A stretch of 64,000 bases of DNA from assembly GCA_964519955.1 (NCBI GenBank), contig CAZFLM010000028.1, positions 11,060 to 75,059 on the forward strand. The letters are read 5' to 3'. Source of the stretch: CAZFLM01 sp964519955. GTDB lineage: Bacteria; Armatimonadota; Chthonomonadetes; Chthonomonadales; CAJBBX01. A program made the translations under genes and the position numbers. Below, piece by piece: positions 50,025-58,176 of this stretch; within the stretch, counting starts at the first letter, position 1; the number at the start of each line of letters is the position of its first letter. A model generated the notes under the pieces. It was not told where the DNA came from. It worked only from the letters and a program-made list of their open reading frames with translations, and made no database searches.

Positions 50025-50675
50025 CTACGTCAGGAACAGGAAGATGAGCATGAAGTGGCAGATGCTGCCGGCCATGACGAAGAGGTGCCAGAGATCGTGG
50101 CCCTCGAAGACGCCGGGCCAGAGGCGCGGGCGCTCGGTGGCGTAGAAGACAACGCCGAGGGTGTAGGCCAAGCCGCCGGCGAGGAGCCACTGGATGCCGG
50201 CCGGAGGCAGGGCGGCGCGCAGCGGGCCAATGGCTATGATAGCCAGCCAGCCCATCACGATGTAGAGGACCACGCGGAACCAGTCTGGGTGTTTCCTGAG
50301 CGACGCGATCAGGGTGATGCCGAGGACCGCGATGCCCCACTCGATGCCGAAGAGGGTCCAGCCCCAGGCGCCGCGCAGCCCCACCAGGCAGATGGGCGTG
50401 TAGGAGCCGGCGATCAGCACGAAGATGTTGATGAAGTCCATCTTCCGCAGCCGCCGGAAGACCTTCTCTCCGCCGTGGACCGAGTGGTAGATGGCGCTGG
50501 ACGTGTAGAGGACGATCAGGCTGGTGCCGTAGATGGCGAATGCCACCGTGTGCCAGGGCCTGCCGTGCGCCGCGACGAGGAGCGCGACCAACCCTACGAT
50601 CGAGAGGCCCGCGCCCACCATGTGCGATATCCCACTGAACGGCTCTCTGAGCCCCCTTCGCTTCGTCGCCTCCAA
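50025..50675 (-). CDS. Hemolysin III/PAQR-family membrane protein
   Basis: A 216-residue seven-helix membrane protein. Typical marks are REPFSGISHMVGAGLS at the N-terminus, SSAIYHS with the first metal ligand, a conserved Asp in RKMDFINIF and the terminal HDLWHLFVMAGSICHF with two histidines. The family binds zinc and is thought to hydrolyse or sense lipids; hemolysis is not implied. Start choice is uncertain: TTG 50675 has AAGGGG 7 nt upstream and gives the usual length, while a longer frame from TTG 50708 has AGG directly touching the start codon. A clear terminator follows the gene. Confidence 0.85.
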   Translation of the reverse strand: MEATKRRGLREPFSGISHMVGAGLSIVGLVALLVAAHGRPWHTVAFAIYGTSLIVLYTSSAIYHSVHGGEKVFRRLRKMDFINIFVLIAGSYTPICLVGLRGAWGWTLFGIEWGIAVLGITLIASLRKHPDWFRVVLYIVMGWLAIIAIGPLRAALPPAGIQWLLAGGLAYTLGVVFYATERPRLWPGVFEGHDLWHLFVMAGSICHFMLIFLFLT

Positions 50676-50816
50676 ACGTCTGCCCCTTCCCGTCACCGCG
50701 CGCGGCAACCTGCTCTCACCCGGTACTACGCGCAGAAGTGCCCGTCCGCTTCACGAACTGCCCACCAAACAGGATACCTGAGACGAGGGGCGGGGAGGTG
50801 GTGAGGCGCCCGTGGG

Positions 50817-51113
50817 CTATTCGACACGCGTGTAGGCGAACCTGCACCCCTGCGGATCGACGAACTCCAGCGTATCGTCCGTGAGCGCGAACTGGTAGAC
50901 GATGCGCGCGTCGTTCGCGGTCGAGATGCGGATGCTGTGCTCGCCCACGACCTCGAAGGTGCCGATGTCCCAGCCTGGGATTGGGCCGAGGGCGCCGCCC
51001 TGCGCGTGATAGAGGCCGGTGGGCTTGAGCCGCAGCGTGGTCGGGTAACCGGCGCTGCAGGGCGAATCGGTGACCCTCTGCCACAGTCCGTGGAGCAGGG
51101 CTGGCGTGTCCAT
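50817..51113 (-). CDS. Small hypothetical protein, lipocalin-like strand pattern
   Basis: 98 residues, no signal peptide, no family I recognise. The alternation of short strands (LRLKPTGLYHAQGG, SIRISTANDARIVYQFALTD, DTLEFVDPQGCRFAY) is what a small beta-barrel or lipocalin-like domain looks like. The ribosome site is weak (GGAGGG about 20 nt upstream), but codon use and lack of overlap support a gene. It sits between the HExxH protein and the hemolysin III gene, all on the minus strand. Confidence 0.55.
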   Translation of the reverse strand: MDTPALLHGLWQRVTDSPCSAGYPTTLRLKPTGLYHAQGGALGPIPGWDIGTFEVVGEHSIRISTANDARIVYQFALTDDTLEFVDPQGCRFAYTRVE

Positions 51114-51180
51114 GGTCGATTGGTCCGGGAGGCCCTCCGACCCGCGTTGTGCGCGGAGCGCCGAGTGTCGCGATCTGGAC

Positions 51181-51220
51181 GCCCGGCGCGGCTCGGCCTG
51201 CTCGGATGGCCGCGCCGGGC
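51181..51220 (-). terminator. Strong stem-loop after the leaderless HExxH gene
   Basis: 12-bp perfect arms GCCCGGCGCGGC (51181-51192) and GCCGCGCCGGGC (51209-51220), about 11 nt past the stop codon at 51232. There is no T-tract. Confidence 0.6.
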
Positions 51221-51231
51221 ATCGTCTGTTT

Positions 51232-53385
51232 CTACAGGGCCTTGATTCGCTCCTTCACGTGCGCCGGCGCATCGATACGGTCGGCGATCGCTCGGAGGTT
51301 GTTCGCCATCGCCGAACGGCGCTTCGCGTCGGAAATGCCGGCCTGGACCCAGTCGGCGGCCTTGGCGATCTCGGCGGCACTCATCACGGTGGTTTCGTCG
51401 ATCAGCTCTGCGGCCTTCGCCAGATCCGCCTTGCGGCCGCGGAATGGCGAGGCGGCGCGTTTGGCCTCGATGTAGGCGAAGTGCGGATGCAGGACGGGGT
51501 TGTCGATGCCGGCCTTCACGGCAGCGATGCCGTCCTCCAGATGGTCGCCGCCGAGGGCGAGCGTGAGGAGCGCGTCGGGCGCCGACAGGATGCACCGGGC
51601 GGCCTCCGCGTGCTTCTCGTCGCGGGCAGTTCCGACATGAACCGTGGTCTCGGCAGAGACCCGGACAGGGACGCCGTTCACCAGCCACTGGATGTCGACC
51701 TGGATGCCGTGCAGGCCCGGAGTCGGGAAGAGGGCGCCATCGGCTCCGCGCAGCAGCGTGATGGCATGGGTGAGCGGCGTTGCGGGCTGCAGGTCGGCGA
51801 CCTGTTCGCAGTCGACGTAGCGCACGACGGTCCGGAACGTCCGGCGCACCCCTGCCGGGTCGGTCACGAAGCCGCTGATCTGGCCGGACTTCATGCTCAG
51901 TTTGGCCGGCGCCGGCAGCGGATCGCTTGTTGTGTTCGTCATCTCCAGGTCGATGCGGACCGGCGCTCCGATGGGCACCGTGTCGGCCGTCGGCCTCAGC
52001 TTCAGCTCGATCCCCGGCATCTCGATCGCCATGTCCGCGCTGCTCACGGGGATGTGGGCGTACGACTCGCCAAACCGGATCGACCCGCCAGGGCGGACGG
52101 CCTCATCGGGCAGATGGCGCAGCCGGAAGGCGTCCTCCTCGCTGAAGTGCCACTCGATGTTGTTGGGGAACGGGCAAGCAGGCGTCGCGTTGTCGGCGAT
52201 CTGGGGGGTCACCTGCATGATCTCGTTGCCGGTGGTCTCCATCGGGTGGTACATCAGCGTCGCGTGGCCGGTCTCATGAACGGCGGTGCGGAAGTATGGA
52301 GCCGCGCACGCGCCGAACCGCTTGTTCCGGCAGTCGCCCCACATGGCGTCGCCCGGGAACATCCAGTTGCAGGCGATGGCCGCGCCCTCTCGCGGCACGT
52401 TGTTGGAGTCGGTGCCGTAGGCGTCGTACATCAGGCCGCGCTCGGTGCTGTCGAGCCGGCGGACGCAGAGCAAGTGGTAGCGCCAGTTGGTGTCGAGGTC
52501 GGCGGCATCGCGCCACTCCAGCATCGCGTGGTGGCACTCCGCGTCCGACCACGATTCGCCGCTCTCCTCCGTGACGTTCTTGTTGCTCACGTACGCGGTG
52601 ACATCCCAGTCGACGGTCGAGAAGATCGAGTGCCAGTCGACCCCGGCTCCGTTGTTGAGCGGCTCGTCGGCCTGGGCGACCCGGTCGATCTCCACGGTCG
52701 CCTTGCGGAGGCTGGCGGAGACCCAGCCCACGGTGAGCTGGCCGACGACGGCGCCGGTCGTGTCGCGAACCTCGCCGGCGAGGTACTGGCTTCCGGCGGG
52801 GTATCCGACTGGCGGGGTGAGCCAGCGCAGGACCGCGGAGCACGTGCGCTCCTTGGCGAACGTGCGGCTGGTGCGGTCGTACCGGTGCATCTCGAAGCCG
52901 AGCGTGAAGTGGTCGAGCAGCGTGAAGTGCTCCAACACGTCGGTGACGCGCAGGTAGTACCTGTAGCGCGCTCGGGACAAGATGGGGATGCCCGCGGACG
53001 GGGACGGCGCCGGGCCCAGTACCGGGATCATCATGGGCGGGACGCCAGGCTTCTTTACCCAGTAGACGGGTCGCTGGTACAGGTCGCCGCTCGCGGTTCG
53101 TCCTTCGCTGTTCACCTCGACACGCAGCGTGCCGTCGTAGGTGACGAGGGGCGCGCCGGACGGGGTGTAGCTCACGAGGTAGCAGCCTCCCTTGAGGCTG
53201 TGCAGATGGGGCGGAGGCCAGGGAAGGGTCATCGGCATCGGCTGAAGCGGCCCTTCGACGGTCTCGACGTGGTCGGTTCGCAGATTGGTGGGCTCTGCGT
53301 TCGATGACGGCAACGGAAGCACCGCGGGAAGCGGCGGCAGCGTCACTCCCGAGCTGAGGCCAGGATCTCGCACTATGGTGTTCAT
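51232..53385 (-). CDS. HExxH-containing protein without signal peptide, 717 residues
   Basis: The central region contains TAVHETGHATLMYHP (H370, E371, H374), a zincin-type site, with a following ETTGNEIMQ. Residues 1-55 are Pro/Leu-rich and hold no signal peptide, membrane helix or lipobox. Residues about 60-330 form a beta-rich domain; residues 430-600 look like Ig-type sheets (MTNTTSDPLPAPAKLSMKSG); residues 620-717 are helical. The start at 53385 has GGAGGAG 5 nt upstream. A consensus promoter about 220 bp upstream gives it a long leader. It may be an intracellular or non-classically exported peptidase; activity is a guess from the motif. Confidence 0.7.
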   Translation of the reverse strand: MNTIVRDPGLSSGVTLPPLPAVLPLPSSNAEPTNLRTDHVETVEGPLQPMPMTLPWPPPHLHSLKGGCYLVSYTPSGAPLVTYDGTLRVEVNSEGRTASGDLYQRPVYWVKKPGVPPMMIPVLGPAPSPSAGIPILSRARYRYYLRVTDVLEHFTLLDHFTLGFEMHRYDRTSRTFAKERTCSAVLRWLTPPVGYPAGSQYLAGEVRDTTGAVVGQLTVGWVSASLRKATVEIDRVAQADEPLNNGAGVDWHSIFSTVDWDVTAYVSNKNVTEESGESWSDAECHHAMLEWRDAADLDTNWRYHLLCVRRLDSTERGLMYDAYGTDSNNVPREGAAIACNWMFPGDAMWGDCRNKRFGACAAPYFRTAVHETGHATLMYHPMETTGNEIMQVTPQIADNATPACPFPNNIEWHFSEEDAFRLRHLPDEAVRPGGSIRFGESYAHIPVSSADMAIEMPGIELKLRPTADTVPIGAPVRIDLEMTNTTSDPLPAPAKLSMKSGQISGFVTDPAGVRRTFRTVVRYVDCEQVADLQPATPLTHAITLLRGADGALFPTPGLHGIQVDIQWLVNGVPVRVSAETTVHVGTARDEKHAEAARCILSAPDALLTLALGGDHLEDGIAAVKAGIDNPVLHPHFAYIEAKRAASPFRGRKADLAKAAELIDETTVMSAAEIAKAADWVQAGISDAKRRSAMANNLRAIADRIDAPAHVKERIKAL

Positions 53386-53602
53386 GCGTTCTCCTCCAGG
53401 GTACTTGCCTGTCTCGTGCCGTCGGCCGCCTGACGGTTGTCGGGGCTTCGTGCCCGGCGTCCGGCTCCTCCATCGGGCGGACTCGACAGACCGACTTGCC
53501 TTGTTCCGGACCCACGATCCACGTCTGGTCTTCCGGCGATCACCTCCCTGTCCGGCAGAGCTGAGGGAGCAGTCGGCCAGTTGGCCGGTGTGCCCTCAAT
53601 GC

Positions 53603-53631
53603 TGTATATCACAAGAGAGCGCCTGTGTCAA
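53603..53631 (-). promoter_or_regulatory. Promoter of the leaderless HExxH gene
   Basis: Minus strand: perfect TTGACA (53626-53631), 17-bp spacer, TATACA (53603-53608). The transcript would have a leader of about 210 nt. I looked for a known riboswitch in it and found none. The rest of the 415-bp divergent space shows no other feature. Confidence 0.7.
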
Positions 53632-53800
53632 CGAGACACTTGTCGAGCCGAATCGGGGGGGCGTCGCGGTCGCTCCGGCAGTCCCGGCGGGCGAAGGACG
53701 AGGCCCCCGCACTCCGGACGAACGCAGGACATCGGCTGCCAGTCATGGTATCTGTGATTGCCAGACAGCATCCATGGCATGGCCGTCAGGAGGTGGGCCG

Positions 53801-54628
53801 ATGGGTAAGGGCAGCAGGCGGGCGTTCGTCGGATCGGTGGTCGCCGGGGCGATAGGCAGCGCCGCGGCAGCGTGGGCGGGCGGCGAACCGGAAGTAGGTC
53901 AGGGCGCGTCGCTCTCGCCCGATGTGCAGATGCAGCTCATGCGTCCCGGGCAGATCGAGGCGGCGGGGCGCGCGTTCCCCGTGGTGTACGTCCCGCTCGG
54001 CACCATCGAGTGGCACGGGCCGCACCTGCCGGTGGGGTGCGACGCACTGAAGGCGCACGGCATCCTGGTGAAGTGCGCGGAGAAGCATGGCGGCGTCGTG
54101 CACCCGCCGATCTACTTCCACGAAGGCTTCCCGCGCGAGCACCTGGTGCCGCTGCTCAGCCGCCTCTTCGAGCAGCTCAAGCGCATGGGCTTCCGCGTGA
54201 TCCTGGGCGTGTCCGGCCACAACGTGCAGGGGCAGATCGACATCGTGGATGAGGCGCTGAAGCCGGTGAAGGCCGACGGCTCCGTGGCGGGCATGGGCCT
54301 GTGGGAGGTGACGCTCAGCTTCGGGCCGGAGTCGGCCACGGACCACGCGGCGAAGTGGGAGACCTCCGACATGCAGCACTTCTACCCGGCGCAGGTCGAC
54401 ATCGGCAAGCTCGGCACGGGGCCCATCACGTTCGACATGAAGCCGCCCTTCGGCATCGGCGGCGAGGACCCGCGGGCGACGGCGTCGGCGAAGGTGGGCG
54501 CGCGCAACGTGGAGCTGGCGTCCGATGCGATCGGCAGGAAGGCGCGCGCGCTGCTGGAGACGCTGCCGCCCGCCGAGCGCGGCTTCCGCAACAAGTCGAT
54601 CGAGCCGGGGAACTGGTGGATGCTGTAG
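53801..54628 (+). CDS. Tat-exported creatininase-family amidohydrolase
   Basis: A 275-residue metal-dependent amidohydrolase. The N-terminus GKGSRRAFVGSVVAGAIGSA is a twin-arginine (Tat) type signal, so the protein is exported folded. The family motif GTIEWHGPHLPVGCD supplies E70, H72 and D81 with the same spacing as in creatininase; SGHNVQGQ and the C-terminal ARNVELASDAIGRKA also fit. Creatininase-like proteins cleave diverse cyclic amides or formamides, and the substrate here is unknown. AGGAGG lies 8 nt before the ATG. It is divergent from the HExxH gene. Confidence 0.86.
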   Translation: MGKGSRRAFVGSVVAGAIGSAAAAWAGGEPEVGQGASLSPDVQMQLMRPGQIEAAGRAFPVVYVPLGTIEWHGPHLPVGCDALKAHGILVKCAEKHGGVVHPPIYFHEGFPREHLVPLLSRLFEQLKRMGFRVILGVSGHNVQGQIDIVDEALKPVKADGSVAGMGLWEVTLSFGPESATDHAAKWETSDMQHFYPAQVDIGKLGTGPITFDMKPPFGIGGEDPRATASAKVGARNVELASDAIGRKARALLETLPPAERGFRNKSIEPGNWWML

Positions 54629-54639
54629 GGGACGGTTGG

Positions 54640-54790
54640 GTGGGCCGGCGGTTGGTTGGGGCGGCGGTTGAAACCGCGCGTCGCGGGCTGGACGGCGACC
54701 CACCCCGGCCTTCGGCCACCCCTCCCGAATCGGGAGGGGGCGTGGCGCTGCGCCGTGCGGCCGGCGGTTGACCGCGCCTCGCGAACGGCA
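54640..54790. repeat. Family A variant plus family D palindrome
   Basis: GGCGGTTGAAACCGCGC near 54663, then CCGGCCTTCGGCC and the CCCCTCCCGAATCGGGAGGG palindrome (54719-54739), as at 46677 and 57009. The 54741-54879 part holds a further short palindrome GCCCGGCGGGCGCCGGGC just before metG and nothing else I can name. Confidence 0.75.
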
Positions 54791-54879
54791 CGGCGGCCTG
54801 CCGGGCGGCGGGGCTATCTGGTATCCTATATGCGACGCTAACCAACGCCCGGCGGGCGCCGGGCTGATAGGCATTTCCG

Positions 54880-56901
54880 ATGACATCGCCGAACCAGGAC
54901 GGCTCCACGAAGCCGGTCTACATCACCACGCCGATCTACTACGTGAACGGCCGGCCGCACATCGGCGCGGCCACCACGACCCTCTGTGCCGACGTGCTGA
55001 CGCGGTACCATCGCATGTGCGGGCGCGAGGCGTGGTTCCTCACGGGCACCGACGAGCAGGCCACGAAGGTGGTCGAGGCGGCGGCGAAGGCCGGGGTGCC
55101 GACGATGGAGTTCGTCGACGGGTTGGCGGCCGACTTCAAGGCGACCTGGCACGGCCTGCACATCGAGTTCGACGACTTCATCCGGACGACCGAGCCGCGG
55201 CACACGCGCGTCGTGCAGGAGATCTTCCGGCGGCTGCTTGCTTCCGGCGACATGTACAAGGACCTCTACGAGGGCTGGTACTGCGTCGCCGACGAGACCT
55301 TCTTCCGCGATACCGACGTGGCCGACGACCACTTGTGCCCGAACGCGGAGTGCCGCGAGCCGCTGCGCCGCGTGCAGGAGCAGAACTACTTCTTCCGCCT
55401 GTCCGCGTATGGCGACCGCCTGCTGGAGCACATCGAGGCGAACCCGGGCTTCCTGCAGCCGGACTTCCGCCGCAACGAGGTGATCGCGTTCATCAAGCAG
55501 GGGCTGCGCGACATCAGCGTGACGCGGCCGAACCCGGGGTGGGGCATCCCCGTCGCCGAGGAGCCGGAGCAGGTCATCTACGTCTGGTTCGACGCGCTCA
55601 TCAACTACCTGGCGGCGACCGGCTGGCCGGAGGACGAGGCGCGCTACCGGGAGCTGTGGCCGGCGGACGCGCACCTCATGGCGAAGGAGATCTTCGTCCG
55701 CTTCCACGCGACGTTGTGGCCGGCGATGCTGATGGCGTTGGGGCTACCGCTGCCGGGCACCGTCTACGCGCACGGCTTCTGGGTGGATGCCGAGGGCAAG
55801 AAGCAGGGCAAGCGCACCGGCGGGCTGCCGCACCCGGTGGAGTACGCCAAGGAGTTCGCATCGATCTCGGGCGCGGACCCGGAGATCGCCGTGGACGCGC
55901 TGCGCTACGTCATCCTGCGCGAGATGGTCTTCCCGGGCGACACCGAGTACTCGCACGACGGCTTCGTGAAGCGCTACAACTCGGACCTGGCGAACGACCT
56001 GGGCAACCTGTGCAACCGGGCGGCGACGATGGTTTCCCGCTACTTCGAGGGTGTGGTGCCCAAGCCCGTCCGTGTCGAGGACGAGATCGCGGCGCTGGCT
56101 GCCGAGACCGCGCGGGCCTATGCGGCGGATCTGGACGGCCTGCGGTTCAACGGGGCGCTGGAGGCCACCTGGCGGCTGGTCGGGCGGCTGAACCGCTACA
56201 TCGAGGAGAAGGCACCCTGGAAGCTGGCCAAGGCCGGCGAGACCGATGAGCTGGGCGTGGTCCTCTACACGTGTCTCGAAGCGGTTCGTGTGGCCGCGAC
56301 GCTGGCAGCGCCGTACATGCCCGTCGCGTGCGAGGCGCTCTTCCAGCAGATCGGGTGGGACCGGACCGCGAAGACCGCGCGCTGGGCGGACGCCGAGGCG
56401 TGGGGCCTTCTGCCGGGCGGCACCCAGTTGCCGGCGCCTACACCCATCTTCCCGCGCATCCTGGATGCGGACAAACCGGCCGGCGAGACCGCGCCTGCCA
56501 AGAAGGAGCCCAAGATGACGGACACCACCAAGCCGGCCGAGCCGAAGCCCGCCGAGCCCGAGCAGCCCGCCGGCCCGCCGACCATCACCATCGACGACTT
56601 CCTCAAGGTGGAGCTGCGGACCGCCAAGGTGCTTGCCGCGGAGCCCGTGCCGAATGCGACGAAGCTGCTCAAGCTGACGGTGGATCTGGGCACGGAGGAG
56701 CGGACGATCCTGGCGGGCATCGCCGAGATGTACCAGCCGGACGAGATGGTGGGCCGCACGGTGGTCGTCGTGGCGAACCTGCAGCCGCGCAAGATGCGTG
56801 GCATCGAGAGCCAGGGCATGCTGCTGGCGGCGGACGTGGACGGGCAGGCGATCCTGCTGCAGCCGGAGACCGAGGTGCCGGCCGGGGCGCGCGTTCGCTA
56901 G
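54880..56901 (+). CDS. metG: Methionyl-tRNA synthetase with C-terminal tRNA-binding domain
   Basis: A 673-residue class I aminoacyl-tRNA synthetase that charges tRNA-Met. The catalytic domain has YITTPIYYVNGRPHIGA, a zinc-knuckle region (LCPNAECREP), the WFDALINYL signature and DALRYVILRE; the helical anticodon domain follows (residues about 365-520). After a Pro/Glu/Lys-rich linker, residues 570-673 form an EMAPII/OB-fold tRNA-binding domain (KVELRTAKVL, LKLTVDLG). Oddities: the HIGH signature reads HIGA (H27) and the KMSKS site reads KQGKR (K308-R312). No strong ribosome site precedes 54880. The gene is the only core translation gene in the window; no tRNA is adjacent. Confidence 0.92.
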   Translation: MTSPNQDGSTKPVYITTPIYYVNGRPHIGAATTTLCADVLTRYHRMCGREAWFLTGTDEQATKVVEAAAKAGVPTMEFVDGLAADFKATWHGLHIEFDDFIRTTEPRHTRVVQEIFRRLLASGDMYKDLYEGWYCVADETFFRDTDVADDHLCPNAECREPLRRVQEQNYFFRLSAYGDRLLEHIEANPGFLQPDFRRNEVIAFIKQGLRDISVTRPNPGWGIPVAEEPEQVIYVWFDALINYLAATGWPEDEARYRELWPADAHLMAKEIFVRFHATLWPAMLMALGLPLPGTVYAHGFWVDAEGKKQGKRTGGLPHPVEYAKEFASISGADPEIAVDALRYVILREMVFPGDTEYSHDGFVKRYNSDLANDLGNLCNRAATMVSRYFEGVVPKPVRVEDEIAALAAETARAYAADLDGLRFNGALEATWRLVGRLNRYIEEKAPWKLAKAGETDELGVVLYTCLEAVRVAATLAAPYMPVACEALFQQIGWDRTAKTARWADAEAWGLLPGGTQLPAPTPIFPRILDADKPAGETAPAKKEPKMTDTTKPAEPKPAEPEQPAGPPTITIDDFLKVELRTAKVLAAEPVPNATKLLKLTVDLGTEERTILAGIAEMYQPDEMVGRTVVVVANLQPRKMRGIESQGMLLAADVDGQAILLQPETEVPAGARVR

Positions 56902-56924
56902 AGGCCGGGTTAGGCGGACCGGGT

Positions 56925-57125
56925 GGCGCTGACCGGGTTGAAACCCGATCCTGGGTGAGGCGAAGTCCCCTGCGGGGACTGGAAGGCACCCACCCCGGCC
57001 TTCGGCCACCCCTCCCGAATCGGGAGGGGGCGAGGCGGGAGCGTGTGCGTCTGGTGTGGGCGATCGGGCGCTGGTCTGGACCATGTACGAGTGCAGTGGC
57101 GGGACGGGCCTCCGTGCCCGTCCGG
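56925..57125. repeat. Family A, D and E repeat modules
   Basis: GGGTTGAAACCCGATCCTGG and GAAGTCCCCTGCGGGGACTG (family A), then CCGGCCTTCGGCC and the 57009-57029 palindrome (family D), then GGGACGGGCCTCCGTGCCCG (reverse family E) near 57093. No gene is supported between 56902 and 57186. Confidence 0.75.
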
Positions 57126-57186
57126 TGCCGCTTCATGAGCTGGCCAGGGGCAGTTTGAGAGCAGGCAAGGTGGTAGGGGGCGGACG

Positions 57187-57999
57187 ATGGGTGTGAATAG
57201 AGCAGCGGCGCGGGGACGGTCCAGGCGGCGGTCGCCTCTCGTGGGTATCCTCAAGACGGGTGGCTTCTGGCTGGTCCTTGGCCTCTTTTCGTTCATCGTG
57301 GGCGCGCTCATTATCTCGCCCTCGATCAACGGGATCTCGTCGATGTTCGGCAAGGGCGATGGCGAGAAGAAGGCCGCGGCGCCGGCGGCCGCCCCGCCGA
57401 GCCAGCCCGCCGCGGCGCCTTCTGGTAGCCCCGCCCCTGCGGTTAGTCATCCGGCTGCCGCGCGCGACGCCGAGCCGGACGTTGAGGTGGCGCCGCGGCG
57501 GACCAGACGGACCCGCGTGCAGGAGCCATCGCAGACCATCGACGAACCGTCTGCCGACGCCGGTGCGAACGAGAACGGCATCGACAGCCCGGCCCCTGAG
57601 CCCACGACCCGCCGCCATCGGGAGGCCACCTCGACGCATCGCAGGTCGTCCGACGCCGCCGCCGGCACGCGCGATTCGTCCACCGATGCCTCCGAGGCGC
57701 ACCACTCCTCCTCCACGCGCCGCCAGACGCGCGCCGACGATAGCGGCAGCGAGGGCGCCTCGACGCGGCGCGCTTCGGAGCGGGCAAACGGCGATACCAC
57801 GGAGCGCCGAGCGTCTTCGACGACCCACCGCCGCACCTCTGCGGATACTGCCGACACGACGGAGCGCCGCAGTTCGGCATCCACGACGCGCCGGCGGGGC
57901 TCGGCGGACACCGCCGGTTCATCCGAACAGCCGCGCCGCAGAGCGTCGTCGAAGCCGAAGCCGGACAAGCCCGTGCAGCAGGGCGACACGATCGAGTAG
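57187..57999 (+). CDS. Single-pass membrane protein with Ser/Thr/Arg-rich repetitive tail
   Basis: 270 residues. A basic N-terminus (RGRSRRRS) is followed by one membrane helix (about residues 26-46, FWLVLGLFSFIVGALIISPS). The next 50 residues are Ala/Pro-rich. Residues 95-265 are low-complexity, made of recurring TTERRSS, STTRRRGSADTA and THRR blocks with few hydrophobic residues, so a disordered tail is expected. I recognise no family. An intrinsic-type terminator directly after the stop supports a real transcription unit. The start ATG has GGGGGCGG nearby, a poor ribosome site. It could be a scaffold or nucleic-acid-binding tail attached to the membrane; that is inference. Confidence 0.62.
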   Translation: MGVNRAAARGRSRRRSPLVGILKTGGFWLVLGLFSFIVGALIISPSINGISSMFGKGDGEKKAAAPAAAPPSQPAAAPSGSPAPAVSHPAAARDAEPDVEVAPRRTRRTRVQEPSQTIDEPSADAGANENGIDSPAPEPTTRRHREATSTHRRSSDAAAGTRDSSTDASEAHHSSSTRRQTRADDSGSEGASTRRASERANGDTTERRASSTTHRRTSADTADTTERRSSASTTRRRGSADTAGSSEQPRRRASSKPKPDKPVQQGDTIE

Positions 58000-58019
58000 G
58001 AGTGCGCAAGACAGTCATC

Positions 58020-58060
58020 GGCGCCCGCGAGGTCCATCGACCGGCGGGCGCCTTGCATTT
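58020..58060 (+). terminator. Intrinsic-type terminator
   Basis: Perfect 9-bp stem GGCGCCCGC/GCGGGCGCC (58020-58028, 58044-58052) followed by TTGCATTT. It lies 20 nt after the stop of the Ser/Thr/Arg-rich protein gene. Confidence 0.65.
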
Positions 58061-58074
58061 CATGGGGCCGGCGC

Positions 58075-58150
58075 TGGACGGGCAGGGACGCCCATCCCAC
58101 CAGTGCGCTGTACCGGACGGGCGGGGACGCCCATCCCACCGCGGCGTGGG
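58075..58150. repeat. Family E repeat, two copies
   Basis: GGACGGGCAGGGACGCCCAT followed by CCCACC occurs twice, at about 58077 and 58116. It lies just upstream of proA. Confidence 0.75.
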
Positions 58151-58176
58151 GCGTATTGGACAGGAGGGGGAGTGCG

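Noticed and set aside
53386..53596. A riboswitch in the long leader of the HExxH gene
   Set aside because: Several short stems can be drawn, but I could not match any known riboswitch consensus; kept only as a long leader.
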